A DNA stretch of 64,000 nucleotides from Paenibacillus pectinilyticus (GTDB lineage Bacteria > Bacillota > Bacilli > Paenibacillales > NBRC-103111), in the NCBI RefSeq assembly GCF_001700435.1, contig NZ_LYPC01000016.1, positions 1-64,000 of the forward strand, read 5' to 3'. The position numbers and the translations under genes were made by a program. Below, piece after piece: positions 1 to 7,855 of the stretch. Under the pieces are notes generated by a model, which saw only the letters and a program-made list of their open reading frames with translations, was not told where the DNA came from and did no database searches. The stretch's first letter is position 1, and each line of letters starts with the position of its first letter.

Positions 1-79
1 AAGGATAAACCCGCTCGACTTGCATGTATTAGGCACGCCGCCAGCGTTCGTCCTGAGCCAGGATCAAACTCTCCATAAT
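1..79 (-). rRNA. rrs: 16S ribosomal RNA, 5' end only
   Basis: Read on the minus strand, this holds the universal 16S 5' segment (GAGAGTTTGATCCTGGCTCAG, the 27F primer site) followed by the conserved stretch up to the ATGCAAGTCGAGCGG helix. Only about the first 79 bases are in the window and the gene continues off the left edge. The exact mature 5' end is estimated from the family pattern. Confidence 0.97.
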
Positions 80-235
80 AGCGGACGATCGCTCGTCCTA
101 TCTGAAAGCTTAATTGCTCATTTTGATGCTAGCGAGATTTTACAATCTCATTTATAGTCGATTACTCGACTGTGCTTACTCACTCGTTGTTCAGTTTTCA
201 AAGATCAATTTCTTTCGCTCACTGCCGTGTTACCG
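80..235 (-). promoter_or_regulatory. rrn leader with boxA-like antitermination segment
   Basis: The transcribed leader upstream of 16S contains CTTTGAAAACTGAACAACG (minus strand, about 190-210), the motif usual in Bacillus/Paenibacillus rrn leaders near boxA. A GAGATTGTAAAATCTC hairpin lies about 136-151. It is non-coding. Confidence 0.6.
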
Positions 236-249
236 AAGCAGCGAGAAGT

Positions 250-278
250 AATATACCATGTTTACTTTTAATGTGCAA
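250..278 (-). promoter_or_regulatory. rrn promoter, proximal (P2)
   Basis: On the minus strand there is a -35 TTGCAC (273-278), a 17-bp spacer and a -10 TATATT (250-255). This is a sigma-A promoter at a typical distance from the 16S 5' end. Confidence 0.8.
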
Positions 279-338
279 CTACTTTTTTTCGAGTTACTTT
301 CAGTTACTCTCGCCTGCCTCTCTTGCGGCCGGAGTGAT

Positions 339-368
339 AATATAGCATGTATGCCAACCCAATTGCAA
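339..368 (-). promoter_or_regulatory. rrn promoter, distal (P1)
   Basis: On the minus strand there is a -35 TTGCAA (363-368), an 18-bp spacer and a -10 TATATT (339-344). With the proximal promoter it gives the tandem arrangement common in Firmicute rrn operons. The rest of 80-480 holds only leader and promoter DNA. Confidence 0.65.
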
Positions 369-492
369 TGTATTAATTTCCCAAACTACAATTATTTTTA
401 AAAGAAACTTCTCTCAATCTGTTTTCTATTTAACGGGGATTGGCACAACAACTATTAGGTAACAGATAATTTTTGAAATAGTAGAAGTTATT

Positions 493-831
493 TCACTTGA
501 ATGCATAGCTTTTGGTAATCGGGCTCGTATCCGAAGAGCCGCTTGATTCACCGATATCCGGATTCACCGTGTAGAGCGTCAGCCGGATCGGGCTGCCGAA
601 CAACTGATCGGATATCCGCTGAATTTCCGCCATGCGGTGATCAGCGTTATTGCGCGTTTGCTCCAGCGCGGCACGAATGCCTGTCTGAGTGACTACCGTC
701 CGAGACTTAACAAGCATCGTATAAGAGGCGTAACCTATCGCAATGTCCGTGACCAGCACGAGCAAGAGATAAGGAATCATCATTTTATACGTAAAAGGCA
801 TGTATTTGCTTCTGAAGAATACGCGTGCCAT
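493..831 (-). pseudogene. remnant of a YesM-like sensor histidine kinase (N-terminal part)
   Basis: This is 112 residues. Residues 12-40 form a transmembrane helix (MMIPYLLLVLVTDIAIGYAS), followed by a helical segment (ALEQTRNNADHRMAEIQRISDQLFGS) that matches the start of the extracellular region of YesM-type kinases, where a conserved helix of this kind follows the first membrane span. The reading frame then drifts into an unrelated tail and stops. The second membrane span, HAMP, histidine and ATPase domains are all missing. Next on that side comes the rrn promoter region, so the kinase probably lost its 3' part in a rearrangement at the rRNA operon. The alternative is a small free-standing membrane protein. 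The upstream Shine-Dalgarno sequence is weak (AAAGGG, 10 nt). Confidence 0.5.
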
Positions 832-1075
832 AGTAAGCCAACCCTTTCGCAGAACATTACATGTTCAGTTTAGCGTATACGTGCGCGTCTAGAATATACA
901 GGAAAACAACGAAAAGGGTATAACATCAACGATTTATAAACTGAATTCAGTACCGTTAGCAGACTTTATGACAACCAATTATTCACAGGATAAAAACAGA
1001 TAGGATCCTAATAATAATGTAGGCTTTTAAGGGGTTTCCCTTGCCAAGATAGATACATTAGGAGGGACTTTAACA

Positions 1076-1795
1076 ATGAATCAATTCGGACAGCAACACC
1101 TAAACAATGCATCTCAATCGTCCTATTCAAACGGATACGGTAATTCTATGACATCGCAGGAACCAGTCATTTCTCATTACGGCGGCTATCAAACACAGAA
1201 TTCCCAGCACAACCTACACCCTAACCAGGCAGCCCAAATGAATGCCTACTCTCAAAGCGCTTCACAGCCGGTCATTTCCCATTATGGCGGCTACCAAGCT
1301 CAGAATTCCCAGCATAATAACATGCAGGCCAACCATGCAGCTCAAATGAATGCTTACTCTCAAAGCACTTACCAGCCGGTCATTTCCCATTATGGCGGCT
1401 ACCAAGCTCAGAATTCCCAATACCCTAACCAGGCAGCCCAAATGCATGCTTACTCTCAAAGTACTTCACAGCCGGTCATTTCCCATTACAGCGGTTACCA
1501 GGCACAGAATTCACAGAGCGGCATGCACCCTAACCATGTATCCCAAATGCATGCTTACTCACAAAATGCTTCACAACCGGTCATTTCCCATTATGGCGGC
1601 TACCAAGCTCAGAATTCCCAACATCCTAACCAGGCAGCCCAAATGAATGCCTACTCTCAAAGCGCTTCACAGCCGGTCATTTCTCATTATGGCGGCTATC
1701 AGGCACCGAATTCCCAGCACAGCGGATACCCACAACATGGATTCATGCAATCATCACAGCCAGTTATCGCACACTACGGGTATACCAGTAACTAA
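1076..1795 (+). CDS. tandem-repeat Gln/Asn/Ser/Tyr-rich protein (QPVISHYGGYQ repeats)
   Basis: This is a 239-residue low-complexity protein, start fixed by AGGAGG 10 nt upstream of the ATG. It contains seven copies of a PVISHYGGYQ(A/T)QNSQ block. The copies are separated by spacers of the type PNQAAQMNAYSQSAS, and the core recurs every 29-36 residues (DNA copies begin near 1163, 1268, 1376, 1472, 1577, 1673 and 1760). The last copy is diverged and ends the protein with PVIAHYGYTSN. There is no signal peptide, membrane span or catalytic motif. His, Tyr and Gln richness with almost no acidic residues resembles spore-coat or exosporium structural proteins, but I do not recognise the family. A clean terminator follows, so it is monocistronic. 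Repeat-number variation between strains would be expected. Confidence 0.75.
   Translation: MNQFGQQHLNNASQSSYSNGYGNSMTSQEPVISHYGGYQTQNSQHNLHPNQAAQMNAYSQSASQPVISHYGGYQAQNSQHNNMQANHAAQMNAYSQSTYQPVISHYGGYQAQNSQYPNQAAQMHAYSQSTSQPVISHYSGYQAQNSQSGMHPNHVSQMHAYSQNASQPVISHYGGYQAQNSQHPNQAAQMNAYSQSASQPVISHYGGYQAPNSQHSGYPQHGFMQSSQPVIAHYGYTSN
1163..1790 (+). repeat. coding tandem repeat, units of 87-108 bp
   Basis: Direct repeats start with CCGGTCATTTCCCATTATGG and are spaced 105, 108, 96, 105, 96 and 87 bp. All spacings are multiples of three, so the frame is kept and unit length varies by whole codons. Confidence 0.85.
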
Positions 1796-1815
1796 TGTAG
1801 TCGAATAAGTATAAA

Positions 1816-1859
1816 GAAGACCTTCATCTCTCGTGTTTAGGAGATGAAGGTCCTCTTTT
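1816..1859 (+). terminator. rho-independent terminator after the repeat protein
   Basis: A perfect 12-bp stem, GACCTTCATCTC (1819-1830) with GAGATGAAGGTC (1841-1852), is followed by CTCTTTTA. It may also serve the minus-strand SDR gene ending at 1892. Confidence 0.85.
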
Positions 1860-1891
1860 ATTAGCAAAGTTACAAGATGAATACGGGATAC

Positions 1892-2701
1892 TTACAGCAG
1901 TGATTCTGCGCCGTCAATGAACAACTCCGTACCCGTAATATGGTTAGAAATGTCTGAGGCAAGGAAAGCTACCAGATTGGCAACTTGCTCAGGCTGTCCA
2001 GGTGAATGTTCCAATGGCTGGTTACCCTGCGGGTATTGGATTGGAATTTTAATTTTCTCGAGTTCTGCCGTAGGCTCTGTATTTTCTCCAATATTGGTCT
2101 TAATCGAGCCTGGGCAGATGGCGTTGACGCGTATTTTGTAGCGAGCCAATTCTAACGCGGCCATTTTGGCGAATGCGAGTTGCCCTGCCTTTGATGTGCT
2201 ATAAGCCGTCATCCCGAACCCTGAGAAGGTGCGGCTTCCATTGATGGAACTCGTGATGACTATGCTGCCGCCCATTTCTTTCATATGCGGAATCGCATGT
2301 TTAACGCAAAGGAACGTTCCCTTTAGATTGACAGAAAGTGTATGATCCCAATCCTCTAGCTTCATATCTTCAATCGGCGCCAAAACCCCATTGATACCCG
2401 CATTGGCAAAGACAAGATGTATGCGCCCCCAGGTCTTTGCTGTTTGCTCAAACGCCTCTTCAACCCGCTTCGAATCAGAGATGTCAATCTCAACCGTTAT
2501 AACCTGGCCGCCTGCCAGTTCTATCTCTTGTTTCGTCTCTTCTAGTCGGTCGTCCTTCAAATCCACAAGACATACCTTCATTCCTTGCTGCGCTAGAAGC
2601 AGGGCGGCTGCACGTCCAATACCGGATCCCGCTCCGGTAATCACGGCAACCTTGTCCTTTAAACCCGGAAGTACCATCAGAGATTGCTGCAATGTTTGCA
2701 T
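1892..2701 (-). CDS. SDR-family NAD(P)-dependent oxidoreductase
   Basis: Classical short-chain dehydrogenase of about 269 residues. Near the N-terminus it has the Rossmann motif TGAGSGIGRA, then DLKDDRLEE at the cofactor-specifying strand end, NAG, a catalytic Ser in ITSSING and Tyr/Lys in YSTSK. The C-terminus ends in the usual GTELFIDGAESLL. An acidic residue at the end of beta-2 (VDLKD) favours NAD over NADP. The frame opens at a GTG at 2713, but AAGGAG overlaps that codon and sits 11 nt before the ATG at 2701, so 2701 is preferred. The substrate cannot be told from sequence. It is flanked by intergenic DNA on both sides and appears to be transcribed alone. Confidence 0.9.
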   Translation of the reverse strand: MQTLQQSLMVLPGLKDKVAVITGAGSGIGRAAALLLAQQGMKVCLVDLKDDRLEETKQEIELAGGQVITVEIDISDSKRVEEAFEQTAKTWGRIHLVFANAGINGVLAPIEDMKLEDWDHTLSVNLKGTFLCVKHAIPHMKEMGGSIVITSSINGSRTFSGFGMTAYSTSKAGQLAFAKMAALELARYKIRVNAICPGSIKTNIGENTEPTAELEKIKIPIQYPQGNQPLEHSPGQPEQVANLVAFLASDISNHITGTELFIDGAESLL

Positions 2702-2877
2702 GGCAGTGTTCACTCCTTACCTGTATGAGTAGTTTAAAAGAAACCTAGCTGCCAGATCAGGCTAATGTTTCAATATCCTTTTAATAGCCTGATCCTCTTT
2801 CTTATTAAAAATACTATACCCATGCTCCGCATCATTCAAACGCAATCCATGACTGATAAGTTTAGGATTTAGAAATT

Positions 2878-2908
2878 ACAAAAAGGGTTGAAGGCCCCAT
2901 CAAGCCCT
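2878..2908 (-). terminator. terminator of the Gfo/Idh gene
   Basis: On the minus strand, AGGGCTTGA pairs with TCAACCCT across a short loop and runs into TTTTTG. The stem begins at the stop codon of the oxidoreductase gene. Confidence 0.7.
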
Positions 2909-3983
2909 ACAGCGCCCAAGGCTGAGTCGTCGTTGTCAATTCCTCGCCTGACTCAACAGCTGATTGCATGATAATCGCTAAATAATTATCCTGCAGTGCT
3001 TCTGCCAAGTCATAGCATGACGGTCCACCCTGTACGTAGTTAGCCATTTTAGACAAACTAGTAGCGATGGCGATCTCTTCATCGGATAATCGACCGGGGA
3101 CAAATGGATTTTCATACACCCAATCCTCATTAGCTGTGATCCCTTGATGATAATAACCTTCTAAGTTACCGTTATGACCGCTGTCGACTCTTCGGAAATT
3201 GCCGGAGATAGGCGTCTTGTAATTCCTCAAATACCGGAACGTATCATCCGATAATTCCCCATGGCTTCCACGAACGAGGACACGATTATGACGAATCCAA
3301 GAGAAGTACTGATCACCTGTAAAATCAAACACAGCCAGTTGGTTTCCGAAGCGAAGCGAAGCGATATCCTGCACCGAATCGCCTATCACTTCACTTTCAG
3401 GGGGGCCATAACGCCCCGGGCCTTTTACGATCTTTGAGGTAAAGCTCTGCCCTTTGACGACAGCGTTCTCAAAGTTAATACCCAGCAACTTTCGTATCAA
3501 ACTGATGCCATGATAACCGTGAGCGGCCGATACTTGCACCTGAGAAACGTCACCCAATTTACCTGATCTCACAAAAGCAATACGTGCAGCATGCATCGGC
3601 TGATACAAATATTGTTCAGCTACTTGTACACGCCCCTTAAGTTTGCTGATCGACTGGTACAAGGCAATCATCCCAGTGATGTCATTAGCTGGTGGTGTCT
3701 CTGTCAATACTGGAATGTTCCGTTCCGCCAGCTCTATTGTGCAGACTGGTAAAGCATCCTTAGGAACAGAAACGACCACGAACATAAAAGGACCGCTTGA
3801 AACGAAGGACTCTATATCTCGGTAGGTTTTCACTCCCCATTTCTCTTCGATCTCCCTCCCACGTTCCTCGTCACGGACAAGCATCGAACGGACAATGAAA
3901 CGATCAGGCAGCAATTTCGCAATCCGCAAATAAAATTCTGCTCTCCACCCTCTACCTACAATGCCGAATTCTATTAAAGACAT
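2907..3983 (-). CDS. Gfo/Idh/MocA-family oxidoreductase-like protein lacking the EKP lysine
   Basis: This is 358 residues. The N-terminal Rossmann fold starts IEFGIVGRGWRAEFYLR and continues through VVVSVPKD. The C-terminal half is the alpha/beta sheet domain of the family. In typical members the end of the nucleotide domain carries EKP, whose lysine takes part in catalysis. Here the matching stretch is VLTETPPAND, so the lysine is absent. The GPPESEV and NHNR-like segments further on do not restore it. The protein may still bind NAD(H) and act on a sugar derivative, or have a non-oxidoreductase role. The start has a good GGGAG 6 nt upstream. It lies 141 nt downstream of the nucleoside-hydrolase-like gene in the same direction, so the two may be co-transcribed under the divergent AraC regulator. 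Confidence 0.8.
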   Translation of the reverse strand: MSLIEFGIVGRGWRAEFYLRIAKLLPDRFIVRSMLVRDEERGREIEEKWGVKTYRDIESFVSSGPFMFVVVSVPKDALPVCTIELAERNIPVLTETPPANDITGMIALYQSISKLKGRVQVAEQYLYQPMHAARIAFVRSGKLGDVSQVQVSAAHGYHGISLIRKLLGINFENAVVKGQSFTSKIVKGPGRYGPPESEVIGDSVQDIASLRFGNQLAVFDFTGDQYFSWIRHNRVLVRGSHGELSDDTFRYLRNYKTPISGNFRRVDSGHNGNLEGYYHQGITANEDWVYENPFVPGRLSDEEIAIATSLSKMANYVQGGPSCYDLAEALQDNYLAIIMQSAVESGEELTTTTQPWAL

Positions 3984-4124
3984 AACTTCTCCCTCGCTTT
4001 TCGTTTAAATCCTAAAGAATGTCCAACCAGCTATTGTAAATCTTGCATCGTATAAGTGAGCCTTATTATAGGCTTCTTGATTTCATCTATACATGGATAT
4101 AAATGATTTCATTATGGAGTTTTG

Positions 4125-5033
4125 TTAGGTAAGTTTAATGAATAAATCCTCAAATACTTTATCTCTATCAATATAATGAACGTAACGTATGAAATGTCTC
4201 GAAGCATCCACGCTCCAACGAAAATCTTCGGATACAATCGGGCTATGCACCAACTCGTTAGGTGTCCAATTTTGTTCAACAAGGTAGGCGATTGTTGCTA
4301 TATCCCAGATAACTCTTGATTTAGCATAATGCTCCTTCATGCAGTTGAGATATGTTTCATACAAGTATTCGCCTACTTTACCTCTGTCTTTCACATAGTC
4401 TTTGATCTCCGATAATGTGGTCTGTAAATGTGAGGCAACGCCCATACAAGGAATTAGTACTAGTGGTACTCCGCAATTTAATACAGTTCGCGATGCATGC
4501 AGATCTTGAAATAGATTGAATTCTTTCGTATCCGACCAATGCAGCGCATGACCCCCAAGCCAAACAACGACGATCTTCTCAATAATCCTAGGCTCCATAA
4601 GTATAGCTGAAGCGACGTTCGTGATAGCCCCAATAGCAACCACATAAAGTGGATCGTCCTCCTCAGAGGCCATCGCGCGTTCTACTAAGTTCCGTGCAGC
4701 TTCGCTTTCAACAGGTGTATCAGGTCCTGGAAGATACTTTTCTGATCCACGATAAATCGGCGTATTCGCCATTTCCGGTACAATGGAAGCAATTTTCTTC
4801 AGCTCCAAAAAGCTTTTTTCCATGCCATCAGCAGGGCCAGTAGATAATTCATTAAAGAATGGTGCAGCATAGAAGGCTTCGACTTGCAGTCTTTCCTTCG
4901 ATTTCAGTGCATAAACAACAGCGAATTGATCATCAATTTCATTAAAGGTGTCCGTATCTAAGACCATCCGAATTTTCCCCTGCGGTTTTTCCAAACGTTT
5001 CAGTAGTTTTTCTTGTGATAAAAAGTTAACCAT
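4125..5033 (-). CDS. inosine-uridine nucleoside hydrolase-like (IU-NH fold) protein
   Basis: This is 302 residues. The N-terminal calcium-binding signature is DTDTFNEIDDQFA, the family's DTDxxxDD cluster. A GAITNVA block and a glycine-rich VVWLGGHA stretch follow. In canonical purine/uridine-preferring hydrolases a catalytic His precedes an Asp near the C-terminus (HD). Here the equivalent reads VIWDIAT, so Trp replaces the His. That fits a subgroup with another leaving-group strategy or another N-glycoside substrate. The product would be a cytoplasmic hydrolase releasing a base or similar group from ribose. It is divergent from an AraC regulator and upstream of a Gfo/Idh gene, which suggests a small catabolic unit. 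It differs from the second, canonical nucleoside hydrolase at 55.6-56.5 kb. Confidence 0.8.
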   Translation of the reverse strand: MVNFLSQEKLLKRLEKPQGKIRMVLDTDTFNEIDDQFAVVYALKSKERLQVEAFYAAPFFNELSTGPADGMEKSFLELKKIASIVPEMANTPIYRGSEKYLPGPDTPVESEAARNLVERAMASEEDDPLYVVAIGAITNVASAILMEPRIIEKIVVVWLGGHALHWSDTKEFNLFQDLHASRTVLNCGVPLVLIPCMGVASHLQTTLSEIKDYVKDRGKVGEYLYETYLNCMKEHYAKSRVIWDIATIAYLVEQNWTPNELVHSPIVSEDFRWSVDASRHFIRYVHYIDRDKVFEDLFIKLT

Positions 5034-5232
5034 ACATGAATCACTCCTAATTGTTTGTTATTTCTTCTCCAGAATCTTGAAACTCCCGTTAATTTATTCT
5101 ATGATTTGGATACTAAAAATAACTAATCCCCAATTCATACATCAAATATAGCTTAATAACATAAAACTTAATTCCACGATTTGGCTATTGTTTTATATGA
5201 TTCGGCTAATCCACAACTTAGGGGGACAACGA
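5034..5232. promoter_or_regulatory. divergent intergenic region (hydrolase / AraC)
   Basis: An AT-rich region of about 200 bp between two divergent genes, expected to hold both promoters and an AraC site. I could not assign -35/-10 pairs with confidence. Confidence 0.4.
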
Positions 5233-5991
5233 ATGATAAGCAATCTTGAATTTCTTTATCATACGAAACGGTTTAGTGAAACTTATATTCCCATGCATCA
5301 ACATTCCTGTTATGAACTAGTTTATTACCAATCTGGATCGGGCACGACATGCCTTGCAGAAATCGATTATCGGTACGATCCGAACACGTTTACACTCATT
5401 CGCCCCGGCACTTGGCATGACGAGCGTCATACCGTAGACACAGATGTGCTTTTCATCGGATTTCAGATTCACAATCCATCCTTTCAATTAAGTGATGGCA
5501 TGCTTGTAGAAACCCCAGATTACAAGATTAAAGGGCTTTTGCATAACATACATGTCGAATTTCAAAACAAAAGGCCTCATTACCACTTGCAGCTAGATTT
5601 GCTGCTTAGTACTTTGATCATTGAACTGAAACGAATGCAACACCTATCAGAGTCAAACGCGAAAGACGATAAGCTCATCTATGTTCGCAATTATATCAAT
5701 GAACATTTTAAACAAAAGCTACATATTGAAACGCTTGCTTCCATGGCGGATTATAGCTACGATCGTTTCCGTCATTTATTCAAAGAAACGTATGGTGTTT
5801 CTCCAGGCGAATATATATTGAGTAAACGCATTAAACATGCGAGCGAGCTTCTCCGTCATACACATATATCCATAACTTCAATTGCTTTGGAGTGCGGATT
5901 TTCCACAGACGCGCAATTCTGCACGTTATTTAAACGAGAGCTGGGTCAGACGCCTCGTACATATCGCAATCTCAAATCCGTCATTTCATAA
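5233..5991 (+). CDS. AraC-family transcriptional regulator
   Basis: This is 252 residues. An N-terminal cupin-type ligand domain (PMHQHSCYELVYYQSGSG, then FTLIRPGTWHDE) is followed by two helix-turn-helix motifs. The second one carries the AraC signature ISITSIALECGFSTDAQFCTLFKRELGQTPRTYR. An in-frame TTG lies at 5188, but GGGGG sits 7 nt before the ATG at 5233, which I take as the start. The gene is divergent from the nucleoside-hydrolase-like/Gfo-Idh pair and probably activates it in response to a small sugar or nucleoside derivative. Confidence 0.88.
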   Translation: MISNLEFLYHTKRFSETYIPMHQHSCYELVYYQSGSGTTCLAEIDYRYDPNTFTLIRPGTWHDERHTVDTDVLFIGFQIHNPSFQLSDGMLVETPDYKIKGLLHNIHVEFQNKRPHYHLQLDLLLSTLIIELKRMQHLSESNAKDDKLIYVRNYINEHFKQKLHIETLASMADYSYDRFRHLFKETYGVSPGEYILSKRIKHASELLRHTHISITSIALECGFSTDAQFCTLFKRELGQTPRTYRNLKSVIS

Positions 5992-6001
5992 ATGGATGGA
6001 T

Positions 6002-6024
6002 ATGTGACTCCAGGTCACATTTTG
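6002..6024 (+). terminator. terminator of the AraC gene
   Basis: A perfect 7-bp stem, ATGTGAC, TCCAG loop, GTCACAT, is followed by TTTTG directly after the AraC stop codon. Confidence 0.6.
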
Positions 6025-6033
6025 AGGACAAAA

Positions 6034-6080
6034 CAAAAAAAGATCTGTCCCTGGATTTAGACATCCATGACGACAGACCT
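6034..6080 (-). terminator. terminator of the ECF42-like sigma gene
   Basis: On the minus strand, AGGTCTGTC (6072-6080) pairs with GACAGATCT (6041-6049), with one G-U pair, then runs into TTTTTTT. Confidence 0.75.
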
Positions 6081-6082
6081 GA

Positions 6083-7318
6083 CTACTCACATTCTCCAGC
6101 TTGCTTCTCCAGAAACGCACGAATGGAAGGATCCATGCACAATCCGATAGCGCGGCTATATGCGGCACGGGCTTGTTCGAATCTATGCATCCGCTTAAAC
6201 AAATGGGCGCTTAGGGCCCAATATGGTTGATAGCTCTTGACCGCATCGGCCGGTACTTCTTCCAGCAGTACCAACCCGATTTCGGCTCCACGCACCTCCG
6301 CAACGGCTGCCGCCCGGCCGACGATTGCGCCGATCGTTGGCGCGATCCGCACAAGCCCCTCGTACAGCAACGCGATCGCTTCCCACTCCGTTCGGCCAGT
6401 CCGGGCACGCTGGGCGTGCACGGATTGAATTGCCGCTTCAAGCTGGAACCGCCCGATGCGATTCCCTTCCGCGGCAACACGCAGGCAATGCTCCGCTTCC
6501 TCGATCATCGTGACTGACCAACGAGAATGATCCTGTTCAGTAATCGGAACGTAGTCCCCTGCCTCATTGCGCCGCACATGACGGCGTGCTTCGCAGTGCA
6601 GCATAAGCGCCATTAATCCCAGCGCTTCCGGTTCCCCTGGCATGAATTGTAAGATCAGCCTTCCCATAAAAATCACTTCTTCGGCCATTCCTTTCCGGCG
6701 TGAATCTACGCCGGCCAAATCATCCCACCCGCTTCCATAGGCTGCGTAGATAGCTTCAAGCACAGCTTCAAGGCGTTCAGGCCATTCATCCTTCCCAGGC
6801 AATTCGAAAATAATGTCATCGCTTTTCAGTTTCGCTTTCGCTCGGGTAAGCCGCTGCCCCATCGTGGCAGGCTTAACAACGAAAGCAGAAGCAATGCGGG
6901 CTGCATCAAGGCCTAGCACGGACTGGAGCATGAGCGGTGTACGCATGGCTGGATCAATCTCGGGATGCGCGCAAATAAAAAGCATCTTGAGCCTTTCATC
7001 CGGAAAAGAGGCTTCGAGATCGGCCCATTGCTGCGTGTTTTTCGCCATTTCAATCAAAGTCTGCTCCGCACCGGCATGCACGCGGTCATGCCGGGTACCG
7101 TCGATCAGCTTGCGCCGCGCAGCAGTAAGCAGCCAAGCTTCGGGCTTATCCGGCACTCCGGTCGCCGGCCATGATTCCAGCGCGGCCAGGAAAGCATCGG
7201 CAAGCGCATCCTCCGCTGCGGCTAGGTCACGCCAGCGCACAGCCAGAAAAGCAACCAGACGGCCGTAGGAATCACGGGCCGTCTGTTCAATTAGTTGATG
7301 AGCATGTGTGGGGCTCAT
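6083..7318 (-). CDS. ECF42-like RNA polymerase sigma factor with C-terminal TPR-like extension
   Basis: This is 411 residues, about twice a minimal ECF factor. Sigma region 2 lies near residues 10-75 (FLAVRWRDLAAAEDALADAFLAALESWP) and region 4 near 110-165 (LQSVLGLDAARIASAFVVKPATMGQRLTRAKAKL). A long Ala/Leu-rich helical C-terminal part (DUF6596/TPR type) marks the ECF42 group. That group characteristically sits with DGPF/YciI proteins, and here the DGPF gene immediately precedes it, overlapping by ATGA. ECF42 factors lack a classical anti-sigma factor, and the extension is thought to control activity. Base composition in this gene is visibly more GC-rich than its neighbours, which may point to horizontal acquisition. 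Confidence 0.88.
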   Translation of the reverse strand: MSPTHAHQLIEQTARDSYGRLVAFLAVRWRDLAAAEDALADAFLAALESWPATGVPDKPEAWLLTAARRKLIDGTRHDRVHAGAEQTLIEMAKNTQQWADLEASFPDERLKMLFICAHPEIDPAMRTPLMLQSVLGLDAARIASAFVVKPATMGQRLTRAKAKLKSDDIIFELPGKDEWPERLEAVLEAIYAAYGSGWDDLAGVDSRRKGMAEEVIFMGRLILQFMPGEPEALGLMALMLHCEARRHVRRNEAGDYVPITEQDHSRWSVTMIEEAEHCLRVAAEGNRIGRFQLEAAIQSVHAQRARTGRTEWEAIALLYEGLVRIAPTIGAIVGRAAAVAEVRGAEIGLVLLEEVPADAVKSYQPYWALSAHLFKRMHRFEQARAAYSRAIGLCMDPSIRAFLEKQAGECE

Positions 7319-7665
7319 AACGAAACTGGATGCAAGTTTGGGCGGACCTCAACCGAGCTGCCGGGACAACGTGCTGCCCATTCCAATGCGGTATCCAAAT
7401 CGGGTACGTCGATGATCATCAAACCGCCAAGATGCTCCTTCGTTTCGGTGATCGGGCCATCCTGAACCAGCAATTGACCACCTCTAAGGCTCAGCGTGGT
7501 TGCGGTTTCGGGCGCCTCGAGACCTGCACCGTTTACAACAATGCCTGCATCGAGCATCGCTTTGACATAATGGGCCCAGCTTGCGGCATATGCCTCCTTG
7601 TGTTCCGGATCGTTTCGTTTGGCGAAATCCTCTGTCGTTTCATACATGAGCAGTGTGTAATTCAT
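7315..7665 (-). CDS. DGPF/YciI-family protein, partner of the ECF42-like sigma factor
   Basis: This is 116 residues with a dimeric alpha/beta-barrel (YciI-like) fold. The signature QDGPITETKEHLGGLMIIDVPD carries the DGPF-type motif in the form DGPI. The start is placed at the ATG at 7665, with GAGAGGAG 8 nt before it. An in-frame TTG at 7686 has no such site. The stop codon overlaps the sigma start (ATGA), so translation is coupled. DGPF proteins are the usual targets and partners of ECF42 factors; their reaction is not established. This copy lies upstream of the sigma gene, so it is probably autoactivated as a two-gene operon. Confidence 0.88.
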   Translation of the reverse strand: MNYTLLMYETTEDFAKRNDPEHKEAYAASWAHYVKAMLDAGIVVNGAGLEAPETATTLSLRGGQLLVQDGPITETKEHLGGLMIIDVPDLDTALEWAARCPGSSVEVRPNLHPVSL

Positions 7666-7855
7666 GGTTATTGCTCCTCTCAACATTCATAATGGGGTTG
7701 TGTCCTGTCTTCACTATAATGACGATCCAGTTAGATGGATTTCTACATCATCCGAAAAAATTTTTTTTGAATGTTAAATGTCCCGCTGTCGCCTGCTACC
7801 AATTCGGATCCGGAGATCATCTAAAAGGCGCCCTAATGGGCGCCCCGATTCATTC
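7666..7855. other. intergenic region between the two sigma units
   Basis: 190 bp holding the start region of the DGPF-sigma operon (right side) and the terminator of the AHSA1 gene. No gene was seen. Confidence 0.6.
7823..7844 (-). terminator. terminator of the AHSA1/SRPBCC gene
   Basis: A perfect stem GGCGCCC (7827-7833), TAAT loop, GGGCGCC (7838-7844). On the minus strand it is followed by TTTT. Confidence 0.8.

Noticed and set aside
1163-1790. CRISPR-like appearance of regularly spaced repeats
   Set aside because: The repeats are in frame, encode a peptide motif, and both repeat and spacer are conserved, unlike CRISPR spacers.
5188-5232. Upstream TTG start for the AraC gene
   Set aside because: It lacks a ribosome site, whereas GGGGG precedes the ATG at 5233 at good spacing.
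6813-7268. Long plus-strand reading frame (about 150 codons) opposite the ECF42-like sigma gene
   Set aside because: It lies wholly within the sigma gene in antisense, has no ribosome site, and its Ser/Ala/Arg-rich translation is typical of GC-rich antisense frames.
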